Positions 36,748-47,900 of a DNA stretch of 64,000 nt are shown here, piece by piece. Within the stretch, counting starts at the first letter, position 1; every line of letters starts with the position of its first letter. The notes under the pieces were generated by a model, which was not told where the DNA came from, did no database searches, and worked only from the letters and a program-made list of their open reading frames with translations. The translations under genes were made by a program, and so were the position numbers. The stretch is from positions 29,386,470 to 29,450,469 of the forward strand of contig OW028584.1 in assembly GCA_932294295.1 (NCBI GenBank), in the 5' to 3' direction. The DNA is from Alitta virens (lineage: Eukaryota > Annelida > Polychaeta > Phyllodocida > Nereididae).

Positions 36748-39038
36748 ATGAAAAGGTCTAAGGAAATTGCTGTGATATTATTCATCCTTCACATTTGCCT
36801 GCATGGCTCATTGGCATGTCCATCAATGTGCAGTTGTGTAGGCACTCAAGTTGACTGCTGTGGAAGAAGTCTAATTGCAATTCCTTCTGATATTGAAGAA
36901 ACCACTACCAATTTAGACCTTTCTGACAATGCAATCACGTCCATAGGTAAGCTCTATATTACTGCACTATTTGAGTAGCAAGCAATTACAGCTTTGTCTA
37001 GGTCCAATTTGACAGGCCGTTTTTAATGAAACTAACTGTAGAAGGGCCCTGGTGATCTTGTATATTTTACTGCAGTGGTTTGTGTAAGAGTGGAGATTGT
37101 TGAATACTTATGTGAGTGAAAACTATAGTTGTGATGAGTCATTGATGAGACATGAGAATGTTTTTATAATCCTACATTCTACATATCATTGATGTGATTG
37201 GTGATTCACAATAACAACATGGCCGAACAAGTTCTGAGATGACTTATTGGCTCCAATCTTTTTCATTTAAATTCAATCTTTAACAATGTATTGGTACTAT
37301 TAGTTAATTTTGGTAACTATGCGATATGGGCTGTTTATTCTGCATGTTATGGACATTTACTTTTCATTTTTCAGGAACTTCTCTAACGAACCTCAAACAA
37401 CTAGTAACTCTCAACCTGAACAACAATTCAATTCTGATGGTGGATGACTCTTCCTTTGAAAATCTCTCAGAGATTGCCACACTTGACCTTGGATCAAATC
37501 AAATATCCATGCTTTCTTCTTCGGCCTTTCTTTCATTTTCGGAGTTAACTAACTTAAACCTGGCGGATAATCAGTTAGAAATATTACCAAATGGGTTATT
37601 TAATAAAACGTTTCAGCTAAAGATACTTAATTTAGCTCGGAATCGCTTGACGGATTACAGTTTGCGAGTTATCAATACAGTTTATCTGGCATTCCTTGAC
37701 GAGCTGAATGTATCTGGAAATATATTACCTCATATACCTTATTTGGCATTCAATAATCTAGCAAGTTTGCGAACGCTGTTTATCATCAAAAGTTCCACAG
37801 ATAGTATAGACTCGAATGCCTTTATTGGATTGCGCTACCTCAATATTCTGGATTTATCTCTCAACAGAATGACATCGTTTCGACGAGAAATTTTTCAAAG
37901 CATCCCACAAATATCTCAGTTGGGAATTTTTGGCAACCCTATATCTTGTTCTTGCAGCATAAAACAGGTTCAAGACTTCTTGAGAGAAAACACGGTGACT
38001 CTTCTCGTTGCCACGAACTGTTCGCTTCCTGACGGTAGCACGCGTGATATTCAACTTGGTGACTTGACATCATTTTGTCCTGACCCCACAACTCCCTCAT
38101 CTGGTACAGTGTCACCATTGTGTGAAGAAAATACCACATTGTCACTGACCTTATTGGAAGTAGACAAAGACACAGCTGAATTTCAGTGGGATGTACAGAA
38201 CGGCATGCTCCATTCAGAAGCTTCATTGCATCTTTACGTCAGAAAGGCAACACAAGAAGATGAAGATGAGTATGACATTGAAATCAACACTCCTCCAGAG
38301 ACACCTATATCAGTAATGCTAGATGAAGCTTCACCATATGTTGCATGTATCTACCAAGTGGATTGCAAATTGAGATCATGTATTAATTTTGCTACTGATG
38401 GTTATGGTGAATCTGGTCCACTGTCACTTGGAGCCAGTGTTGGAGTAACTAGCGCTAGCTTTGTGGTACTCATAATAATACTGGTAGTTATTTTTTTGAT
38501 TGGATGGAAAAAGAAATCAACCGAATCCAAATCTCATTATGTCCCAGCAGTTCATCAGACAGCAGGTCCTGAGAAGGTACATATTTACGTAAATGAAGAT
38601 CCGTACGAAGACATCCCACCCGATTCTCCTATTGCGAAAATGCCAAAACGACGCCATGCTAATGATGCTTTGCCACAACCTGGTGAAAACTTTACATCAT
38701 CATTGCCCAATATCCATGTAGTAAAAAAGAGGCCTCTCACTGAGGGAAGTCATACCTTGACAACTAAGAAAAGGCATTCTCCACAAAAGCAGGACAAACC
38801 TGAACACATAGCGGCAGGTGCTCAGACGAAAGTTTTCCGACGGCCGAACACCATGGGCTCACAGGAGCTGCTAGCCGATGTTCCCGGTCTTCCCCCAAAA
38901 TCTGGCATTCTATCCAAGAGTCAAGAGCTTCAGACTGTTCAGGGATTCCCTCAACCAAATTCTACTGTTGTGTCTATTGATATCTCAGAAAATCCCACTG
39001 ACAGGTCATCTCATGTTTATGTTGAACCTGACAATTAA
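36748..39038 (+). CDS. LRR single-pass receptor-like protein with tyrosine-motif tail (620 aa)
   Basis: Exons 36748-36946 and 37375-39038, joined in phase 1 (GTAAGC donor, CATTTTTCAG acceptor). Residues 1-23 are a signal peptide; a Cys-rich LRRNT (CPSMCSCVGTQVDCC) follows. About seven leucine-rich repeats occupy roughly residues 50-255 (LVTLNLNNNSI, IATLDLGSNQI, LTNLNLADNQL, LKILNLARNRL, LNILDLSLNRM). An LRRCT (CSCSIKQVQDFLR ... FCPDP) ends near 301, a beta-rich FN3-like stretch spans about 315-405, and the membrane segment is about 424-443 followed by WKKK. The 175-residue cytoplasmic tail has IYVNE (YxN, Grb2-SH2-like), DPYEDIP and a C-terminal HVYVEPDN, suggesting phosphotyrosine signalling. 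Architecture matches LRR adhesion/immune receptors; no orthologue is claimed. The 5' UTR is spliced at 36746. Confidence 0.92.
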
Positions 39039-39561
39039 CTTGTATTTAGGTCTCCACTTTGGTATACGCGCAACAACCTGAGCATAGAACACTGTAATTA
39101 CTGCATGTTACACTGTTACAAGTTATGCCATTAACATTGTGAGCACCAATTAGTTGACAGCTCTTGAATTCCTTGTGGAGGATATGACTGCCATAATCAT
39201 ATGATAATGGTGTCATGAATATTGTAAAATATTTGTTAGGGTAGTCATGCTATTGTTGATGTGTAAATATAGCTAATCCAATTGTTTATGGATTTGAAGT
39301 GTTCATGTCCATATATGGGCACATGACTACTGGAATCAGCCCAAGGAGCAGAATTAGGGGTTACAAGTCTAGCGAAACTTGATTTGACAACTGATTATAG
39401 ACATTTTTCTGTCTCCTACGCAGACCCTCTCCTTTCCTTGGAATAGGGGCGCTGAGCGAAGGGCGAATGCCCTGAGGGTCTGCCAGATTTTGGACGGAGC
39501 AACGATCCAGGTGGGGGAGCAAGGATTTCAACAGTGTTGATCAGAGTATTTCAACCATTAG

Positions 39562-39567
39562 AATAAA
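39562..39567 (+). promoter_or_regulatory. Possible polyadenylation signal AATAAA of the LRR gene
   Basis: First AATAAA downstream of the TAA at 39036-39038, about 520 bp away. Others near 40630 are alternatives. Confidence 0.4.
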
Positions 39568-41555
39568 ACTACATCTCTCTTCACTGAATAACATGATACA
39601 ACAGATTGTTAATCAACGGGCGAAGTAATTGACCTAGTTTTGACGCTGTTATAGCAATGCTGCGAAATCACATAGTCTGGACATTTTTACAAGTTATGTT
39701 TCTTATCTGCTGCTATTCCACTAAATATTGGTGCTACAAAGATATCAGAAGCAGCTTATATGACATGTGAATTACAGAAACATGTATGATGCATGTCATT
39801 GTTAATGCAATTATACACTCCTGAGCCAAAAAAAAGGGGGGGGGGGGCGGCGGCAATGCAATGTAGCCTATGTCAGAATGCTTGAAAATTTTGTAGTAAA
39901 AGGTCTTTTCCAACTTTGAAATACTATTTTCTGATGAAAACAGGTTAACTTTAATATTTCATTTACATACTGTGCCTTGCCACACAACAAAAGTGATAAA
40001 AAGTCTTTTAAATTATATGGCACACAGGAAGGTAAGGCTACATGGCCAAATGTGCCACATGCGTTTTCCATGTGTTTGGATAAACGCATGGAAAATGCAT
40101 AGTTTTCACCTAATTATAATTAGGCAAAAACCATGCGTTTTCCATCTGTTCACATTTGGCCATGTAGCAAGGGGGAAAATTTCAGGTAGACAAGACATTT
40201 GGAAGAGGAAAATGCATTCCACTTTAAACTTTTTTGAGTGGAATATGACTAAAATTCTTATTTTCGTTTGTTTGCCCAAAGGGCTTTCCAGAAATCATCA
40301 AATTTTTTCCCTCCACCAGCTTGTCTTCTTGTGTGCCAATAACAATTTGATATCTGCCCCAGGTTCATGCCAAAATCAGAGTTTCTGAATCTGACAGCAT
40401 CTTCCTGGAATGTTGAATTTTGATTTCATAAAGAAACAGCATTTCAAGGCAAACGTCTCAAGATTGCATTCTTGTGCCATTACAGACTCAGTGCAACCAG
40501 CGCCCATTTTCCCCCTGGAGTCTATTTACTATTTACAGGCATGCTTGAATGTGAGAATGTGTGTTTGTAGTATGTGATGCAATATATTATATGTAGTATG
40601 TACATGTATTGTATTATGATTAAAAATAAAATAAAATAAATACACCACATGTGTTGGAATGTTTGTCTGTAAGTAAGTAAAACTTTATTTAATGTCGGGT
40701 GTTAAAACGATAAACATAAGCACCAGGGCTTTCGTCCGACAAATAAACAAAATATGATAAAACATAAACAAACAGTAAAACATGAAAAATGCACGAATAT
40801 ATTAAAAACACTAATTGTTACAAAATACAGCAACCACAACTGCACTTTGGCTCCTATGTTTTAACTGGCTCCCAGTTGTAGGCTTGTTCCTTGCTTTACA
40901 TTGTCCAGGGTTGCTGCTTTGTTTACACGTTTAACACTCCACTATGGGCCAAACCGAAGTAACAGCTTTTTACCCTATCATGGGGTAATTATCCTAAGGC
41001 AATCATAATAGAAGTGTTGCAACATGACCGTGACGTATGCAAACCAAATTCGGTGAAGGTCAAATGATAAACCTGAAAAGGCCAACGCTGCCAACAATAC
41101 TGTTCAAGTGATGAAGATACCTCATCTGTTAAACATACCAGTTCAATAGTATAGTTTCTGATTGATACAAAATTGATATATACTAAAGCAGATGATATGA
41201 GAGTCAAATAAATCCAGACTAACCTATGCCATCAATTTAACATCTCAGTGAACTCAAATCTTAGTGTTCATGACCAGTCCCTTTCACAGTGTTTTTGGAA
41301 GACTTCCAGTATCTTATCGTGAACTCCTAAGTTTTAATAATCTACAAGTCTGCTGTCCAGTTCTGGCTAGTTTTAATAAGGAATTCATGTCAGTTTTCTT
41401 TTTTTTCAAATCTGGCAGTTGAGGTCTGCCTTGAAAATTTAGGTGGTGGGTGATATCATATACATATCAATTCTACCGACTGTAAGCATCTAAGTGAACT
41501 TTTAAAACAAGTTGATGTAGATTGTTATTCAGACAGTTGGTATCCAATATTCGTA
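39568..41555. other. Intergenic, no gene apart from one MITE
   Basis: Contains a G-run/AAAA junction at 39828-39848, the foldback MITE at 40039-40166 and AT-rich DNA. No supported ORF. Confidence 0.5.
40039..40166. mobile_element. Foldback MITE (ACATGGCCAAATGTG family), copy 1
   Basis: TA, then CATGGCCAAATGTGCCAC, internal inverted pieces of GCGTTTTCCATG, then CACATTTGGCCATG and TA. Near-palindromic over its length, no ORF. Sister copies are at 41919, 44589 and 58830. Confidence 0.93.
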
Positions 41556-41918
41556 AAATTATAAGTCAATTACGGGACTTACATAACATCATTGAGCTAT
41601 GCTGAAAAAACACCCACTTTTCATATAAAGGACAATTTTACATCCAAAAATATGGTTGTGCAATGGGGTCCCCTGTTTATAATGGAGGACTTTGAATCAA
41701 GGGCATTGGACACCTAAACTGGAACACCACCAAAGATCTGGCTCAGATATGTGGATGACACGTTTGTTATCCTCAATGAAGATGACCGAGAGCCATTCTC
41801 CAATCGCATAAATGAAATAGATCCCAACATCAAATTCACAAGAACAGTGAAAGCAATAACCTTCTTCCTTTTCTAGACTGCCTGACCACAAAGACAACAA
41901 GCTCAAAACCAAGGTCTA

Positions 41919-42072
41919 TACATGGCCAAATGTGCCACGTGCCTTTTCCATGAGAAGGATAACGCATGGAAAACGCATGGTTTTTAGCTAATTATAATAA
42001 GGAAAAAACCATGCGTTTTCCATGCGTTTATCCAAACGCATGGAAAACGCACGTAGCACAAGTGGCCATGTA
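41919..42072. mobile_element. Foldback MITE, copy 2, inserted in the Penelope-like ORF
   Basis: CATGGCC ... GGCCATG bounded by TA on both sides. It separates KTKVY from RKPTYSDQY of the Penelope reading frame. Removing the element plus one TA leaves GTCTATAGGAAG, an uninterrupted VYRK, so the target site duplication is TA. Confidence 0.96.
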
Positions 42073-42158
42073 GGAAGCCTACATACTCTGATCAATACCT
42101 AGTATTTGACTCCAATCACCCTCTGATACACAAATTAGGGGTCATAAGAACTCTACAA

Positions 42159-42310
42159 GGTTTTTTTAGGTTCAATCGTTTATTCACCATATATATATAC
42201 AAACAGAGAAAATGGATATTGTCATTCTTTTAGAAATATATGTAGATATGTATAAATATATATATGATTAAAACCAAAGACTTTGTAGACAAGATCTCAA
42301 ATTTAACTGT
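42159..42310. mobile_element. 152-bp insertion in the Penelope-like ORF, 6-bp duplication
   Basis: Flanked by CTACAA at 42153-42158 and 42311-42316. The two sides together restore a continuous LQYRANTIITDP reading frame. The insert is AT-rich with no recognised family features. Confidence 0.7.
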
Positions 42311-43656
42311 CTACAATATAGAGCCAACACCATCATCACAGATCCAGTGGACACTGATACCAAACATGGATACTTGAAAGAAGTTCTCAAACACAATGGA
42401 TATCCTGAATGGGCCTTTCTCAAAGTAAAACAACGAGAACAAAGACTGAAACAACCCACCAACATCATCAAAAATGACAGAAAGGCATCAGTTGCAATTC
42501 CTTACGTGAAAGGTGTATCTGAGAGGCTACAGAAGGCATTCAAACACTAACAACACTTAGCACAGCATACTTGTGAAAGTGAAAAACAAAATGCCCAAAG
42601 ACAGACACTCCAACTTAATCTACTGGTATGCATTTGGGGAAATAGGTTGCAATGCAACATATATTGGTGAAATAAAGCATTAAAATCCAGGGTTAGTCAA
42701 CATAGAAGACCAATCACAAAAGACACTTATGATTCTGCAGTCTACACCAACAGCAAGAACAGTGGCCATGAAGTAGACATCAAAGTAATCGACAAGGGGG
42801 CAGGATTGGTTCAATAGAGGGGTAAAGGAGGCCATATGGGAGAGGATCCAACAACCAATACTGAACAAGAGAGGGGGTCTGAGGTTCAACCAGTCTCACA
42901 AACCAATGGGACCGGAGCCTTCAGTTTCACAGTTTCAGTTTGTTTCACGTTTCAGTTTCACAGCTCTAATAACACCAACCACTGACCAGACCATCATTCA
43001 TCTGATGAAGTCCATGGGTCATGGATAAAACGTCTGCTAAGTAAGTCCCGTAATTGACTTATAATTTCACACTTTTAAAACATTGAGCTATGTTGTTGTT
43101 CACAATTTTTCTTCTATTTATTAGACAAATAGTTAGCTAAATTTAGCTAAATTAGTTCCAGACGTAGGATATGGTACCGGATTGCTTTTGCGATGTTCTT
43201 GCCTGTCGGCACTACACAGTCTGATTCAATATTTTTATTGATATGTATACATGAAATATGTGTTTTTATTGATATGTATTTTTTTTTCATGTATCTTTCA
43301 AGTATTTTGATTTTTATATTATTTGTGCTGTAATACAAATAGGTCAAATATCACCTAAAAAAGTGTCAATAAAATGTATCGATAGTCCTGCATTTTATGT
43401 CATTCTAACGAGCTGTATCAAAGCTATAGAGTATATAATATATATTATAAATGCAATGTTTTGGTCAATGCCATCCACAGAACACATGAATAACAAATAG
43501 GTAAACTGAGATTTATAAATCATTTTTAATGTCTTTAACAAATAATCTTATATGTATATATATTCAACGAAAGGAAAAATGCATTTGTTAAGCCTTTGGA
43601 AATCCATTGTAGATCAGTAATATGTTACTTTAATAGCAAAATGTCTTTCCTAGAAA

Positions 43657-43707
43657 TTAAACAAATTCTTCAGAAGCATCTGTTGGATGATATGGGGGTG
43701 GTGGAGT
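43657..43707 (-). CDS. Possible last exon of the minus-strand LDLa gene
   Basis: A good acceptor (ATATTTTTCTTCCAG) precedes a 51-base open segment ending in TAA. Read in phase 0 it gives TPPPPYHPTDASEEFV with a PPxY motif, typical of cytoplasmic tails. The upstream exon at 45130-45017 ends in phase 1, which would instead read DSTTPISSNRCF and stop. Either an exon is missing between them, or this is a different transcript or a chance match. Confidence 0.35.
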   Translation of the reverse strand, partial: TPPPPYHPTDASEEFV

Positions 43708-43984
43708 CTGGAAGAAAAATATCAAAATGCACATTAAAAAATATTGGAAATTAAAAATATTTCCATGTATAAACAGTTGTATTCTCTTTTTTGTGTGTAT
43801 GTATATATATTTAATACTTCTTTCTTGTCTTTTCCTCTTTTCTTCTATTCTTTTTGTTTTATGTTAGTTTGATTCTGCACCTTTCATATATAATCAATCA
43901 TCCATCTCAATATTATTCTATTAAACTGTGTATTCAGATTCTTATGTGCAGTAATTGCTCTCTCTGTACATAACCAGCTGTAAG

Positions 43985-44420
43985 AGGCAGATATAATGAT
44001 GAGATGGTAAGGCTTGGGGTTTATTCCCCAATTGCAGCTTTAGCACTTGGAATACCGGGTGATGCGGGCTGGGTGATCGGCATACCACACGGAATGATCT
44101 TTATGTAATGCCCAAATAAGGAAACTAATGACGTTGCTATTTCCAAATAAGGACGAAACACATACTGCTGAAAAAGAGCAAACACAGTTTTTCTGATAGA
44201 TTAATGCCGAATTATCACGAATTTAGGACGTTCATGACGCTGTGCATGATCTGGCAAAACAGACCACACTCGTGTGGTTTTCCTATAGTACTACATTACA
44301 CATTTACTCTATAAGTGCATCCTAACAGCAGAGGAACTTTGCTTGCGCAGATGCATAAGTGGGGTCTTTTACTAGCCTCAGCATAGACACTTGAGTAAAG
44401 GCGCCGTTGCCATGAAGCTG
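43985..44420 (-). mobile_element. SINE family 2 fragments
   Basis: ATAATGATGAGATGGTAAGGCTTGGGG at its start resembles the 3' end of the family 2 SINE at 45497-45746, and GTGGGGTCTTTTACTAGC with CAGCATAGACACTTGAG near 44350-44395 matches its body. The two parts are separated by about 240 bp of unrelated DNA. Confidence 0.6.
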
Positions 44421-44588
44421 GGTAATCTGTTTCAGTTTCATGTAAAATAAATAAAACAGAAGCATAATTACCAAACGAGTCATTAACAGAACGTTCTCTT
44501 CTTCATTAGAAACTTCTGCTCTCTTTTTTAGTTCTGCCAAAAACAAGTTTAAGAAGCAACAAGATAATTACATGCACAAATCCTTTGC

Positions 44589-44673
44589 TACATGGTCAAA
44601 TGTGCCACGTGCGTTTTCCATGAGAAGGATATATAAACGCATGGAAAACGCACGTGGCACATTTGGCCATGTA
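44589..44673. mobile_element. Foldback MITE, copy 3 (short form)
   Basis: TACATGGTCAAATGTGCCAC ... GTGGCACATTTGGCCATGTA, a nearly perfect 85-bp palindrome lacking the central segment present in the other copies. Confidence 0.93.
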
Positions 44674-44999
44674 GTATATTGCATCAAGATAATTAAATGT
44701 TTGTTAAAATTCATGAATTTGGCTTACAGAGAGGAGGAATTATACACTCTAATCTGTAATGAGGGTCAATTTGTCACTGTAATACATCTTTATCATGGAT
44801 GAAAAACACTTTTAACTTAAAACTAAATTATTACAAACACTTTATTTGTACTATAGTTTGTGGAGACCCCTGGTGAGAAATATCAATCCAGTAAAAAATA
44901 ACATAATTAAAACAAAAGTAGTAATACAATTTTTGTTGAAACAAAATATTCTGCTACATATGTCAGCGATGAATTCATTTGCCTTACCAGTAGGTTTAC

Positions 45000-47900
45000 C
45001 TAGTACCAAGACTTACCAGTAGGTGTACCTAGCACCAGTACAACCAGATTGTTGCAAGGAACGCTGGCTTTCTGTGCTGCCCCATTTTGGGATGGTTTCG
45101 AATTGTTGCCCTTCTTGGCATCACCCTTATCTGCCATTACACAATAAAATTTAATTAATTTTCTTTTTCTTTTACAAATTTTGTGGAGTACAGATTCAAG
45201 CCAGAAACAAAACCAATTCTCACCAGACTTGCCAGGTTTTGTCTGTTTTGCCTTTCCATTTTCTTTCGATTGAGGTTTTTTGTCAATCTCGAGCAATTCA
45301 GCTGCAAGTAAAAGAAAAATCTGACAAACATTAGGCATCAGAATTTAGCCCTATGTAGTTGCAATTGACTTGCATATTATTTTATGTCTGAAAACATGTA
45401 GCTTTCTTTTCTTTTAACTAAACATTCTCCAGATTTTTTTTGGTGAAGTCAATGTCAATCTCAATGTCAATGCCGCGATACTACTTGGTAACCAAAGGCA
45501 GACGTAATGATGAGATGATTTGGCTTGGGATTCCAAACCACGTTACACATTCACTCCACGGGTGGGGTCTTTTACCTGCTCCAGCATAGACACCGAGTAC
45601 AAGGCACCTCCAATTTAACGTCTCATGCTATCAACATCCAGCTGCTGGGATGTAGCTCATGGAGAGTGCCTGGGTCGGGGATCAAACCTACGACCTCCAG
45701 GAGAGCAATATGGAATTGGTGGCTACCTTAACCGACAGGCCAACCTTTTGGTCTTCTTTCAATTTTTTAAAAATATACTATTTGCAGGGGTGCTTTACCT
45801 AGACTTGCTTCATACTGTTTTCGACGCATGTGCAGTCCACAATAAACAGTGATGGTTACTATGGTAATAAAGAACAGAAATCCACAGGCGATTGTCAAGC
45901 TGTATAGCAAAACGTCATTCACGTCTGGATCTGTAAAGGAAAGAAGAAGAAAGAAATTAAGATAGAAATGACCAAGAATTCACTGTCCAGAAGTTTTTGG
46001 TTACGTCCAAACAAACGCCCTTATTCACTTTCTATGAGCTACTATTAAAAAAATATGACAGCCTAACTATTTCAATCATGCTCAAGAGATAACCCATCCA
46101 GTTATTTTGAAATTTTACGAGCTACAGACACAAAAAAATGGAAAAATATGCTTGGTGTCCAGCAAAAAATTACCAAAAGTCATGGTGTCCACACAAACAA
46201 CTGCATGTTCAAATCTTCCACAAAGACATCAATTGCTAGTCATGAATGCCAAAATAATTCCAATGCAACACCAGATTTACCTTTAAACTTTTTATAATTC
46301 ACCATTTATGAAAAATTTAATTATTTCTAGGGAAATTAATCATTAAAAATTCAGAGGTCCTGGACATAACTTTGGTGTCCAAATGTGTTACATCCATGCA
46401 GGCCTTCATACTGAAGATAATATTATAGCTAAATTAAAATTTATTACAAATTTCTTTAAAACTAACATTTCGGTTCATTGTTACTCTACTTTGCATCAGC
46501 TTTGAAACCTTTCAATCAGCAAAAATGCTTTCCCAATCTTGCAATTATTTTTTATGTTAATTTTGTTACGTCCTTACATACTTTTAAATGAACCAATATC
46601 TCAGACACCTGGAGGAATTTTAAAGTCATAGTCATTGTAGTAAAATGTGATTAAATATTTTACCACATCCCATCTGGTTTTTGGCAGTAAAGTATTCCAT
46701 TGGTCAGCTTTCCCACTCAGAAGAAGGGGAGAAGATATTTCAGGTAATGTTACGTTCAAAACAATATTGTATTTTTGTGCAAAGATGCTGTTGTCATGCT
46801 GGTCATGTCATATGTATAGGAAAGTTGAATGGTAGAAAACAAAGAAAACATTTTTTTCTTTAATTTAAGATAAATTGTGAAATTGGAAACAAGGTCTGAC
46901 ATGAAATATTAAAGATCAAAGTTGCTATAATGCTGTTCAGCATGGTGTCCATGTTACATCCCTAATATATCCTTATCATCTATGCTTATGGTGTCCTTAC
47001 GTTTCAGTTTAATTGGTGTCTATTTGATGGTGTCCATAATGAAGCCTCAGCAGTGTGTTACGTCCTGGACTAAAGATGAATGGTTTTAGTGTAACACTTT
47101 AGAGTTTTCTGAGAAAATTATACACATAGACAAAAATACCCCTTCTTTACTCGAATATTATTGATGCAATAATAATGATATCATAAATATATGCATATAT
47201 ATGGACAAGATTCCTCAAGAAAGTTTCTTGGTGTCCTTTCTGGGAATCTGTTACGTCCAAACATTTCCTGAGAATTCAAACCCATGTTTCAGAAATTTGA
47301 GGCATGTTATAAAATAGTGCAAGACATGGGTTTATTTGTAAAATTCTTTTCTTTGCATGATATAGTGTTTAGCCTGTATACGTAAAATAACAAATGCAGA
47401 GTTCAGGAAAATGGTTTGCTACCCATACACCCTATTGTTCTCAGATGGTCATGGTGTCTAAACTGGGAAGTTACATCCAGAAAATTCAAAATGATGAATT
47501 GGGCATGTTGAAAGTTGATTTTATAAAGGATTTGCTTATGTCAATGAAGAAACACCCTATTTTTTGTATATCTGACCAACAGAATTAGCTTATGATGAAA
47601 TATAATGTTGAATTTGCCACATATTAGTTCCCTCAAAATTTGGTGTCCTTATGTTACCTCCAAGCATTTTTCGAAATTTAATATCGTTTTTTAAAGCATT
47701 TACCATTGATATTTTATCTCCAGGTCAAAATATTACCTTTTTTTGGGGCATAAAATTTAGGTAAATGCATTATTGTCAATGTACATTGACTTTTAATTTT
47801 GTCAAATTCCTGCCTGTTTGGACGTAACAAAACTTCTGGACAGTGAATTCTTGGTCAAATGGCTTTTATGAGATATCGTCACATCACATGACATAACAAA

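Larger units (their letters stand above)
41556..43067 (+). pseudogene. Decayed Penelope-like retroelement (RT and GIY-YIG)
   Basis: Plus-strand fragments in the order of a Penelope-like ORF: a GCAMGSP segment near 41660, the RT catalytic RYVDDTFVIL near 41745, DPNIKFTR, RKPTYSDQYLVFDS near 42073, NHPLIHKLGVIRTLQ, RANTIITDP, HNGYPEWAF near 42394, then a GIY-YIG-like CNATYIGE near 42650 and VSQHRRPITKDTYDSAVY. The family's 3' signature CTGATGAAGTCCATGG is near 43000. Frames are broken: the segment after MGSP is deleted and frameshifted, stops interrupt the endonuclease region, and two insertions (42159-42310 and the MITE at 41919-42072) split the ORF. Inverted 27-bp arms lie at 41556-41582 and 43041-43067. 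Not functional. Confidence 0.88.

Noticed and set aside
42347..42550. Independent small gene
   Set aside because: It is the NGYP-containing segment of the decayed Penelope-like ORF.
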